Source of the DNA: CAZVUW01 sp964629825
GTDB taxonomy: Bacteria > Actinomycetota > Nitriliruptoria > Euzebyales > Egibacteraceae
Direction of reading: 5' to 3'
Length of the DNA stretch: 12,590 nt
Assembly: GCA_964629825.1 (NCBI GenBank)
Contig: CAZVUW010000092.1
Span: forward strand, 1-12,590
In this document: positions 6,335-12,590 of the stretch, piece by piece
How the letters are laid out: the number at the start of each line of letters is the position of its first letter
How positions within the stretch are numbered: position 1 is the stretch's first letter
Notes under the pieces: generated by a model
Database searches by the model: none
The model's input: the letters and a program-made list of their open reading frames with translations, nothing else
What the model was told of the DNA's origin: nothing
Translations under genes and position numbers: made by a program

Positions 6335-6996
6335 CGTCCACCTGTCTGGTCGCCTGCCCCGACGCGCTCGTGGGTGCGACGATCGGTCCGGCGCTGGCAC
6401 GCCGCTGCGACCTGGAGATCGTGGGCCAGGTCCGCGACGCCCAGGAGGTCCGCGCGAGCCTGGAGCAGTTGCGGCCCGACCTGCTGCTGCTGTCGGCCGA
6501 CCTGCCCGGCGCGGAGGAGCTCTGCAGCGCGGTCGACGCGGAGCACCCCGGCACGCGGCTGCTCGTGCTTGGCGCTGACGGCTCCGACTTCGGGCTGCTC
6601 GAGGCGATGGAGAACGGAGCCGAGGGCTACATCAGTCCGCGCCAGTCCCTGGACGAGGCGGCGGAGGGGGTGCGCCAGGTCCTCGCGGCGCACGCCTACG
6701 TCCCGCCCGGGATGCTGGCGCCGCTGCTGCGCAACCTGATCGAGCGCAACCGCGAGGAAGACCGCGTCATCAACCTCTTCATGAGCCTGACGCGGCGCGA
6801 GCGCGAGATCGTGGAGCTCATGGTCGAGGGCTGCGATCCCGCGGCCGTCGCCGAGCTGCTCTACATCTCGCCGCAGACAGCTCGCACCCACATCCAGAAC
6901 ATCATCTCGAAGTTCGGCGTTCACAGCCGGCTCGAGGTCGTCGCGCTGGTGACGGCGCACGGGCTGATCGATCGACTGCACCAGAGGAGCGCCTGA
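6331..6996 (+). CDS. LuxR-family regulator with degenerate receiver domain (second of tandem pair)
   Basis: A 221-residue paralogue of the preceding regulator. The receiver-like part (about 3-125) is even more eroded: the acidic pair is replaced (LVACPDALV), the phospho-acceptor Asp is Ser55 in RPDLLLLSADLPG, and the switch Thr and Lys are missing. The predicted secondary-structure pattern and GAEGYISP are still recognisable. The HTH (152-212) is complete: LTRREREIVELMVEG, AELLYISPQTARTHIQNIISKF, HSRLEVVALV. The GTG start at 6331 overlaps the upstream stop as GTGA; longer in-frame starts upstream would lie within the first regulator. The stop overlaps the PqqD-like gene as TGATG. The two regulators may heterodimerise, or act independently of a kinase as atypical response regulators. 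Both points are inference. Confidence 0.88.
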   Translation: MTSTCLVACPDALVGATIGPALARRCDLEIVGQVRDAQEVRASLEQLRPDLLLLSADLPGAEELCSAVDAEHPGTRLLVLGADGSDFGLLEAMENGAEGYISPRQSLDEAAEGVRQVLAAHAYVPPGMLAPLLRNLIERNREEDRVINLFMSLTRREREIVELMVEGCDPAAVAELLYISPQTARTHIQNIISKFGVHSRLEVVALVTAHGLIDRLHQRSA

Positions 6997-7307
6997 TGGC
7001 GGCAGAGATCGACCTTCGGGGCTGCCCCGTCCGTGATGAGACCTCGACGCTGACGGCCGAGGGTCGCGATCGCCACCTCCTTCGTCGAGGGGACGGGGAG
7101 GTGGTCCACATACTTAACGAGACGGCGCGCGCCATCTGGGAGCTGTGCGACGGGCAGACCGAGCCGCGCGAGATTGTTGAGAGCATCGTCGCGCTGTTCG
7201 ATGCTCCGCGACAGACCGTGGTGCGCGACGTCGAACGAGCCCTGGCGGACCTCCATGCCGCAGGGCTGTTGCGCTGGGACGGGAACGGCCGACGGGAGAG
7301 CACATGA
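6996..7307 (+). CDS. PqqD-like small protein (first copy)
   Basis: A 103-residue protein with the PqqD-family winged-helix signature: GEVVHILNETARAIWELCDG (about 34-53), then REIVESIVALFD and a helix ending LADLHAAGLLRW. PqqD itself carries precursor peptides to a radical SAM enzyme. Relatives fused to or neighbouring RiPP enzymes act as peptide-recognition elements, and a subgroup sits in EPS loci beside nucleotidyltransferases and HPr-kinase-like proteins. Here it lies between two regulators and a sugar dehydratase, overlapping both (TGATG upstream, ATGA downstream), so it is expressed with the EPS enzymes. No precursor peptide or radical SAM gene is visible in the window. The family call is firm; its function in this context is unknown. 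Confidence 0.85.
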   Translation: MAAEIDLRGCPVRDETSTLTAEGRDRHLLRRGDGEVVHILNETARAIWELCDGQTEPREIVESIVALFDAPRQTVVRDVERALADLHAAGLLRWDGNGRREST

Positions 7308-9378
7308 CGGGCAGGGACGGCAAGGCCGACATCGGGCTCGAGACGCCGGCACAGGAGCCGATGAGCCTGCGTCTGGCGCGCTCGGCGGCCCGCCTGCGCA
7401 CGGACGGCGTTCTGGTCATCCTCGACCTCGTGCTGGCCGCGTGCGCCTACGCGGGTGTGCTGGTGCTGCGCTTCGACGGCGTCGTGCCGGAGGGCTACTG
7501 GACCAGCTTCGGCGGGTTCTTGATCTCGACCCTCGCGATCGTGCTGGTCGCCAACTCGGTGTGGGGCCTGTACGGGCAGATGTGGCGCTACGCCAGCGTC
7601 GTCGAGGCCCGGCGGGTCCTGGGCGCGGGCCTGTCGACGCTCGGGGTGCTCACCGTCGTCTACCTCACCGGTGAGCGCACGATCCCCATGTCGGTGGTGG
7701 TCCTCGGCAGCGCCTGCACCTGCATGCTGATCGGGGTGCTGCGCTTCCAGTCGCGCCTGTTCGCCTTCCGCCGGCGCAGCGCCGGTGACATCACGCGCGT
7801 GCTGGTCGTCGGGGCAGGCGGCTCCGGCGGGGCCATGGTGCGCGAGATGATCCGCGAGCCCGAGCGCGGTCTGCGCCCGGTCGGGCTCGTCGACGACGAC
7901 CCGCGCAAGCGGGGCCGCTCCATGCACGGCGTGCCCGTCCTGGGAACGATCTCGGACCTGCCACGCGTGATCGAGCGGACCGACGCGGACCAGGTCCTCC
8001 TCGCCATCCCCTCGGCCGATGGCGAGCTGGTGCGCAAGGTCGCCGCGCTCGCCGACCGCGGCCGCGTGCCGCTGCGCGTGCTGCCGAGCGTCGCCGAGCT
8101 GGTCGGCGGCGAGGTCACGATGCGCGACGTCCGTGACCTGTCGATCTCCGACCTCCTCGGCCGCCAGCAGATCGACGTGGACCTCGCCTCGGTCCGTGGG
8201 ATCCTCGAGGGCCGTCGCGTCCTCATCACCGGCGCCGGCGGCAGCATCGGCTCCGAGATCGCCCGTCAGGTCGCCGCCTGCAACCCGGCGGAGCTGATCC
8301 TGCTCGACCACGACGAGACGCATCTGTTCGAGGCCGCACACTCGATCGGCGGGCGCTGCACCCAGGCGCTGGTCGACATCCGCGACTGGGACCTCCTCGA
8401 CGCCGCCTTCCTGGATCACCGCCCGGAGGTCGTGTTCCACGCCGCCGCGCACAAGCATGTGCCGATCCTCGAGGCGCATCCGGGCGAGGCGATCCGCACC
8501 AACTCGCTCGGCACCCGCAACGTGGTCAACGCCTGCAACACCATCGGCGTCGAGCGGCTGGTGTTCATCTCCACCGACAAGGCGGTGCGCCCGAGCTCGG
8601 TGATGGGCGCCTCCAAGCGCCTCGGCGAGCACATCCTCCTGACCAACCGGCCCGAGGGCGCTCGCTACTGTGCCGTCCGCTTCGGCAACGTGCTCGGCAG
8701 CCGCGGGTCCGTCATCCCGACCTTCATGCGCCAGATCGCCGAGGGTGGGCCGGTGACCGTGACCGATCCGCGGATGACCCGCTTCTTCATGAGCATCCCG
8801 GAAGCCGTGCAGCTGGTCCTCCAGGCGGCCGCGTTCGCCGAGGGCGGCGAGGTCTTCATGCTCGACATGGGCGAGCCCGTTCGGATTCTGGACCTGGCCG
8901 AGCGGATGATCCGGCTGTCCGGGCGCGAGGTCGGCACCGACATCCCGATCCGCATCACCGGGATCCGCCCGGGCGAGAAGCTGCACGAGGAGCTGCGCGA
9001 GCCCGAGGAGCAGCCGCNNNNNNNNNNNNNNNNNNNNNNNNNNNNNNNNNNNNNNNNNNNNNNNNNNNNNNNNNNNNNNNNNNNNNNNNNNNNNNNNNNN
9101 NNNNNNNNNNNNNNNNNATCCGCCCGGGCGAGAAGCTGCACGAGGAGCTGCGCGAGCCCGAGGAGCAGCCGCACCCCACCCCGCACCCGTCCATCGTGGC
9201 GCTGTACCCTCGGCCTCTGAGCACCGAGGTCCTGAGCGAGGGCATCGCCAAGCTCTGCGGTCACGTGCGCAGGCACGAGAACGACGACACGCGTGAGACG
9301 CTGTTCAACCTCGTCGCTCGACGCGGTGAGTGGGAGCCCGCGCTGCCGGCGTTCCTGGGAGGGGAACGGAGCCAGTGA
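7304..9378 (+). CDS. Membrane-bound NDP-sugar 4,6-dehydratase (WbpM/CapD/FlaA1 type), interrupted by a false assembly gap
   Basis: Starts at an ATG overlapping the upstream stop as ATGA. The N-terminus has about four membrane segments (roughly 34-56, 69-89, 107-121, 128-145). A first nucleotide-binding fold follows (VLVVGAGGSGG, 166-176), then the catalytic SDR domain with LITGAGGSIGSEIA (307-320), STDKA at 423-427 and the M434-x3-K438 pair. That pair replaces the usual Tyr-x3-Lys in these large dehydratases. They convert UDP-GlcNAc-type sugars to 4-keto-6-deoxy sugars, the first step to amino-deoxy sugars. The frame reads to 9017, is interrupted by 100 N, and resumes in another frame from 9118 to the TGA at 9376-9378. 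Removing the Ns and one copy of the 55-base flank gives a continuous 639-residue protein ending FLGGERSQ, normal for the family. Confidence 0.9.
8963..9017 (+). repeat. 55-base sequence duplicated across the N run, left copy
   Basis: This stretch begins ATCCGCCCGGGCGAGAAGCT and ends GAGGAGCAGCCGC. It is identical to 9118-9172. It encodes IRPGEKLHEELREPEEQP, a segment occurring once in dehydratases of this family. It is most simply the shared end of two contigs that were scaffolded without being merged. Confidence 0.95.
9018..9117. other. Assembly gap (exactly 100 N), probably spurious
   Basis: One hundred undetermined bases, a conventional placeholder length. Identical 55-base flanks imply that the contigs overlap and no sequence is missing. 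As written, gap plus duplicate (155 bases) shifts the reading frame of the dehydratase gene. Confidence 0.95.
9118..9172 (+). repeat. 55-base sequence duplicated across the N run, right copy
   Basis: Exact copy of 8963-9017. The reading frame through this copy continues directly to the natural C-terminus of the dehydratase, so it is the copy joined to true downstream sequence. Confidence 0.95.
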
Positions 9379-11054
9379 TGGAACCGCTCGACTACCTTCG
9401 GGTACTTCGACGCCGCTGGACCATCGTCGTCGGCGCCCCCCTGCTGGCCTTCCTGGTCGCTTACGCCCTGACGGCGGGCGAGCCGCAGAACCAGCCGACG
9501 GTTCCGATCGGCACCCGCTACGAGGCGACGCACACGCTCTACGCCGGCTACGCCGACTCCCCGCCGCCGGTCCCGCTGGACACGATGGCCTTCCTGGCGA
9601 CCAAGGGTGAGATCCCGATGCGCGTCGCCGAGGCTCTCGACAGCGACCAGCCGCCGGCCGCGCTGGCGGCCCAGGTGAGCGTCACGGCGGACGCGCGGCT
9701 GGGCACGCTCACCTTCTCGACCACCCAGAGCCGGCCGGACTTCGCCGAGGACCTCGTCAACACCTACGCGCAGCAGGTCCTCCAGTACTTCGCGGACCAG
9801 GCCGAGGCCCAGCGGCTGGCGGCGATCGACAGCACCAGCCGGCTGATGGAGGAGCAGGAGAACCGCGTCCGCGTCCTGGACCACCAGCTCGCGGGGCTGC
9901 CCGAGGGCAGCGCGGAGGGCGACCTGATCCGCGCCGAGCGCGACGCGATGGTGCGCCAGTACAGCGCCACGGTCGAGCGCTTCCAGACGCTCAGCGCGCA
10001 GGGCGAGGCCACGGCGGGGCTGATCTCGCTGGAGGAGGGCACCGCCATCCCGGTGGCCGCCGAGGGCTTCCAGGCGCCCACGACCGCCGGCCCCCGCCGG
10101 CTGATCGCGACCCTCATGGGGCTCCTGCTGGGCCTGGCGCTGGCCTTCGTGGTCGACCGGCTGGACACCCGGATCCGCACGCGCCGGGCTGCCGAGGCGG
10201 CCTTCGACCTCCCCGTCGTGGCCGAGGTGCCGAAGCTGCGCCGGCGCGACCGGCGCCGCAAGACCCTGGTGACCGTCAAGCACCCGGCCTCGGTCGGCGC
10301 CGAGTCCTACCGCGTTCTGCGGCTCGGGCTGCAGCTGATGTCGCGCTGGATCCTCCCGGCCAAGGGCGAGCACGGCAGCGTCGACGGGCGCCCGCTCGAG
10401 CGACGCGAGGCCAAGGGACCCGCCAACGTGGTGCTGGTCACCTCGCCCGGGCCGGGCGAGGGCAAGTCCACCACCGTCGCGAACCTGGCGGCGAGCTTCG
10501 CCGAGGGCGGCAAGGTGGTCCTCGTCCTGGACTGCGACTTCCGCAACCCGCAGATGCACAGCTACCTCGGCGTGGACCAGTCCGAGGGCGTCACCGAGTA
10601 TCTGCTCGCGGACGGCTCGCTCCGGCTGGAGGACCTCGCCCAGGAGACCTCCATCCCCGGCGTCTGGCTGGTGACGGCGGGCAAGTCGACCAGCCACCCC
10701 GCCGGCCTGCTCGGACCCGACACCAAGCTCCTCGAGGTCGCCGCCGCCCTGGCGGACGTCGTGCTCATCGACGTGGGCCCGCTGCTCGCGGTCAACGAGG
10801 CCGCGACCCTGGCGCCGCGCGTCGACGCGGTGGTCCTGACCGCCCGCAGCGGCCGCACCAGCGAGGACTCGGCGCGCCGCTCCACCGAGCTCCTGTCGCG
10901 CATCGAGGCGCCGGTGCTCGGCGTGACGCTCATCGGCATGCCGCGCTCCGAGCTGGGCAGCAGCTACCACTACCCGGCGGCGAGCCCCTCGCTGTCGCCC
11001 CTCCGCCGCCAGCGCACGCTGTCGAAGGAGGAGGAGGAGTCGGAGACGACGTGA
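9378..11054 (+). CDS. Fused polysaccharide chain-length determinant (Wzz-like) and BY-kinase
   Basis: A 558-residue polysaccharide co-polymerase. It opens MEPLDYLRVLRRRWTIVVG, the Wzz-type start, with membrane segments at about 14-32 and 242-259 and a helical, presumably extracytoplasmic, region between them. The cytoplasmic kinase part has Walker A SPGPGEGKST (356-365, Lys363), Walker A' LDCDFRNP (384-391, Asp385 and Asp387), and Walker B VVLIDVGPLL (461-470, Asp465). The usual 'DTPP' after Walker B is D-V-G-P here. The tail has only Tyr530 and Tyr532, fewer than the usual tyrosine cluster, and ends in an acidic SKEEEESETT. It controls polymer length through cycles of autophosphorylation. 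The ATG overlaps the dehydratase stop as TGATG; an in-frame start at 9330 is less likely because it lies within the upstream gene. Confidence 0.93.
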   Translation: MEPLDYLRVLRRRWTIVVGAPLLAFLVAYALTAGEPQNQPTVPIGTRYEATHTLYAGYADSPPPVPLDTMAFLATKGEIPMRVAEALDSDQPPAALAAQVSVTADARLGTLTFSTTQSRPDFAEDLVNTYAQQVLQYFADQAEAQRLAAIDSTSRLMEEQENRVRVLDHQLAGLPEGSAEGDLIRAERDAMVRQYSATVERFQTLSAQGEATAGLISLEEGTAIPVAAEGFQAPTTAGPRRLIATLMGLLLGLALAFVVDRLDTRIRTRRAAEAAFDLPVVAEVPKLRRRDRRRKTLVTVKHPASVGAESYRVLRLGLQLMSRWILPAKGEHGSVDGRPLERREAKGPANVVLVTSPGPGEGKSTTVANLAASFAEGGKVVLVLDCDFRNPQMHSYLGVDQSEGVTEYLLADGSLRLEDLAQETSIPGVWLVTAGKSTSHPAGLLGPDTKLLEVAAALADVVLIDVGPLLAVNEAATLAPRVDAVVLTARSGRTSEDSARRSTELLSRIEAPVLGVTLIGMPRSELGSSYHYPAASPSLSPLRRQRTLSKEEEESETT

Positions 11055-11320
11055 CCCGATGGGTGCGCGCGCCTGGGGTTCTGTGGCGCGAGACGTTCGA
11101 TCAGGTGCTGCTGCTGGTGCCCGGCCGCGAGGAGATCGTGGCGGGCAACCTGTGCACGGCCGCGGTCTGGGATGCGCTCAGCGACCTGGACGACGCCGAC
11201 GCAATCGCTCGCGTCGTCAGGGAGACCTTCGACATCGATGCCGAGGCGGCAGACCAGGACGTGCTGGAGGCGCTCCAGCAGCTCCGGGAGTGCGGAGCGG
11301 TGGTGAGCCATGAGCAGTAG
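11051..11320 (+). CDS. PqqD-like small protein (second copy)
   Basis: An 89-residue protein starting at a GTG that overlaps the upstream kinase stop as GTGA. Its pattern is that of the PqqD winged-helix family: VLWRETFDQVLLLVPGREEIV, then an A-x-x-W-D-A-L segment (A36-V-W-D-A-L), a short Asp-rich turn, ARVVRETFDID, and a closing helix LEALQQLRECGAVV. It lacks the 'LN-x-T' of the first copy (N-L-C-T here), so the two are diverged paralogues. Its 3' end overlaps the nucleotidyltransferase gene by 11 bases in another frame, suggesting that the two products work together. A partner or peptide-binding role is inference; no peptide substrate is visible. Confidence 0.75.
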   Translation: MTRWVRAPGVLWRETFDQVLLLVPGREEIVAGNLCTAAVWDALSDLDDADAIARVVRETFDIDAEAADQDVLEALQQLRECGAVVSHEQ

Positions 11321-12407
11321 CAGCATCCTCTGGGCGATATCGGCCTACGGCCTTCCCGGCAGCCGGCTCGAGCTGCCCACCCAGCCGCTCAAGGACCGCG
11401 CCTGGCGGGGGCTCCTGTTCGAGCTCGACCGCCGGCGCGTGGTCGGCCTGGCCCTGCGCGCCGCGCTGGAGGGCGCCCTGCCCGTCACCGCCCCGCAGAT
11501 CCGCCAGCTCGCCGAGGCGCACAACGGGGCGATGATCTGGGCGCTGCGGATCGAGCGCGCGCTGCTGCAGGCCATCGAGCGCCTCGAGGACGTCGGTGTC
11601 GACGCGCGCGCGCTCAAGGGCACCTTCGCGGCGCACGCCCTGTACGCATCGCCGTCGGACCGCATCTTCGGCGACGTCGACCTGCTGGTGCGCTCCGAGG
11701 ACATGGACCTGGCCGTGGCCGAGCTCCAGGCCCTCGGCTACGAGCGGCTCTTCCCCCAGCTGCGCCGCGGCTTCGACCGCCGCTACGGCAAGGCGGTCAC
11801 GCTGCAGTCCGAGGAGGGGGTCCAGATCGACCTCCACCGCACCTTCCTGATGGGCCCGCACGGCCTGCTGCTGGACACCGAGCCGCTGTTCGCCTCCGCG
11901 CAGGAGGTCACCATCGGCGGTCGCCAGGTCAAGGGCCTGGACTGGGACGGGCAGGCGCTGCACGCCGCCTTCACCGTGGCCGTCGGGGACCTCACCCCCA
12001 AGCCGACCGCGGTCCGCGACCTCGCTGAGCTGCTGCTGCGGCGCATGGACGGCCACGAGGCCCTGCTGGAGCTGGCGGAGCGCGCCGAGGCCCTGGCGCT
12101 GGTCGCGCGGGCGGTCAACCTGACCTGGCGGCTGCTCGACCTGGCCGACATCCTGCCGATCAACCGCTGGGCGCAGCGCTACGAGCCGTCGCGGCGCGAG
12201 CTGACCCTGATGCGCAGCTACATCGGTCGGCGGCGCAGCTACGCCGCCAAGGCCTTCGACAGCCTGCGGGTGCTGCCGACCACACGGGACCGCCTGGCCT
12301 ACCTGTGGGCGGTGGCGATGCCCGACCGCTCGTTCCTCCGGGGCCAGAAGGAGACGCCGCTGCACTGGCTCCAGCGCGGCTCCCGCGCCCTCGTGAGAGG
12401 TGGATAG
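11310..12407 (+). CDS. Nucleotidyltransferase family protein (NTP_transf_5 type)
   Basis: A 365-residue protein with the landmarks of the uncharacterised nucleotidyltransferase family: ARALKGTFAAHALY (99-112), RIFGDVDLLV (118-127) with Asp122 and Asp124 as the metal-binding pair, and VQIDLHRTF (171-179) supplying the third acidic residue, Asp174. A helical region follows (about 210-330). Such proteins are common in EPS and RiPP-like loci next to PqqD-like proteins and HPr-kinase homologues, but I know of no established reaction for this subgroup. The ATG lies inside the end of the PqqD-like gene (11-base overlap), a strong sign of coupled expression. Possible roles are nucleotidylation of a protein, peptide or sugar; sequence alone does not decide. 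Confidence 0.85.
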   Translation: MSSSSILWAISAYGLPGSRLELPTQPLKDRAWRGLLFELDRRRVVGLALRAALEGALPVTAPQIRQLAEAHNGAMIWALRIERALLQAIERLEDVGVDARALKGTFAAHALYASPSDRIFGDVDLLVRSEDMDLAVAELQALGYERLFPQLRRGFDRRYGKAVTLQSEEGVQIDLHRTFLMGPHGLLLDTEPLFASAQEVTIGGRQVKGLDWDGQALHAAFTVAVGDLTPKPTAVRDLAELLLRRMDGHEALLELAERAEALALVARAVNLTWRLLDLADILPINRWAQRYEPSRRELTLMRSYIGRRRSYAAKAFDSLRVLPTTRDRLAYLWAVAMPDRSFLRGQKETPLHWLQRGSRALVRGG

Positions 12408-12411
12408 CACC

Positions 12412-12590
12412 GTGGCCGCACGACGCGTGCTGTGGGTGATGAAGGGTCTCGGCCTCGGCGGGGCCGAGCGCCTGGTCACGTCCTCCGTCCGCCACTTCGA
12501 CCCCGAGCGCTACGAGCTCGAGGTCGCCTACGTGCTCCCCTGGAAGGACGCCTTCGTGGGCGAGCTGGAGGCCGCCGGCATCCCCGTGCA
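12412..12590 (+). CDS. Family 4 glycosyltransferase, GT-B fold (5' part only)
   Basis: The first 59 complete codons are present; the gene runs off the right edge. The protein reads RRVLWVMKGLGLGGAERLV, the Gly-rich acceptor-side loop (GxGGAE) that starts GT4 enzymes. It continues with DPERYELEVAYVL and a strand-helix unit ending EAAGIPV, all typical of the N-terminal Rossmann half. It would add a sugar to the lipid-linked EPS repeat unit. I chose the GTG at 12412, preceded by GAGAGGTGG; an in-frame GTG at 12400 would add four residues and overlap the preceding gene by eight bases. The donor-binding half is outside the window, so the sugar cannot be guessed. Confidence 0.85.
   Translation, partial: MAARRVLWVMKGLGLGGAERLVTSSVRHFDPERYELEVAYVLPWKDAFVGELEAAGIPV

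Noticed and set aside
6902..8986. Very long minus-strand open frame opposite the PqqD-like and dehydratase genes
   Set aside because: Low-complexity Asp/His/Ala/Arg-rich translation, typical of an antisense frame in high-GC DNA. The plus strand holds textbook dehydratase motifs.
8963..9172. Genuine tandem duplication or mobile-element target repeat around the N run
   Set aside because: A 55-base exact copy flanking exactly 100 N, whose collapse restores the reading frame, is best explained by unmerged contig ends.
1..12590. tRNA, rRNA, CRISPR, transposase or phage genes
   Set aside because: I looked on both strands and saw no repeat-spacer array, transposase motif, clover-leaf candidate or rRNA-like stretch.

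Overview
The window is uniformly very GC-rich, with G/C-ending codons and frequent GTG starts. This and the gene content point to an actinobacterium. A member of the Thermoleophilia (Solirubrobacterales-like) is my best guess, but that is inference from gene style, not a marker gene. Every gene I can interpret belongs to a cell-surface or exopolysaccharide (EPS) biosynthesis locus. The locus consists of two divergent, tightly packed operons that diverge from a 360-base control region (5321-5680).

Leftward operon (minus strand, 5320 to 1): a PAPS-dependent sulfotransferase-like protein; a predicted exported G8-domain/parallel beta-helix protein related to the CEMIP/TMEM2 hyaluronan-degrading group; a family 2 glycosyltransferase; a DegT/DnrJ/EryC1/StrS sugar aminotransferase; and the start of a left-handed beta-helix acyltransferase cut by the window edge. 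The last two resemble the FdtB/FdtC or QdtB/QdtC pair, which makes an N-acylated amino-deoxy sugar nucleotide.

Rightward operon (plus strand, 5681 to the right edge): two tandem LuxR-type regulators whose receiver domains have lost the phospho-acceptor Asp; a PqqD-like small protein; a membrane-bound NDP-sugar 4,6-dehydratase (WbpM/CapD/FlaA1 type); a fused Wzz-like chain-length determinant and BY-kinase; a second PqqD-like small protein; a nucleotidyltransferase of the NTP_transf_5 type; and the start of a family 4 glycosyltransferase. Most neighbours overlap by 1, 4 or 11 bases (GTGA, ATGA, TGATG), so the operon is probably translationally coupled.

The control region contains a perfect 7+7 dyad at 5340-5358 beside a leaderless-type promoter for the sulfotransferase. 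It also holds two further dyads and a strong two-tier hairpin at 5546-5575 in the probable leader of the regulator operon.

There is one assembly flaw. A run of exactly 100 N (9018-9117) inside the dehydratase gene is flanked by the same 55-base sequence on both sides. Collapsing one copy and the Ns restores a single intact 639-codon gene, so the gap is almost certainly a false scaffold join and the gene is not broken.

The least explained part is the embedding of two PqqD-like proteins and an NTP_transf_5 nucleotidyltransferase in an EPS operon headed by twin phosphorylation-independent regulators. The window shows no radical SAM enzyme, HPr-kinase homologue or obvious peptide substrate for them.
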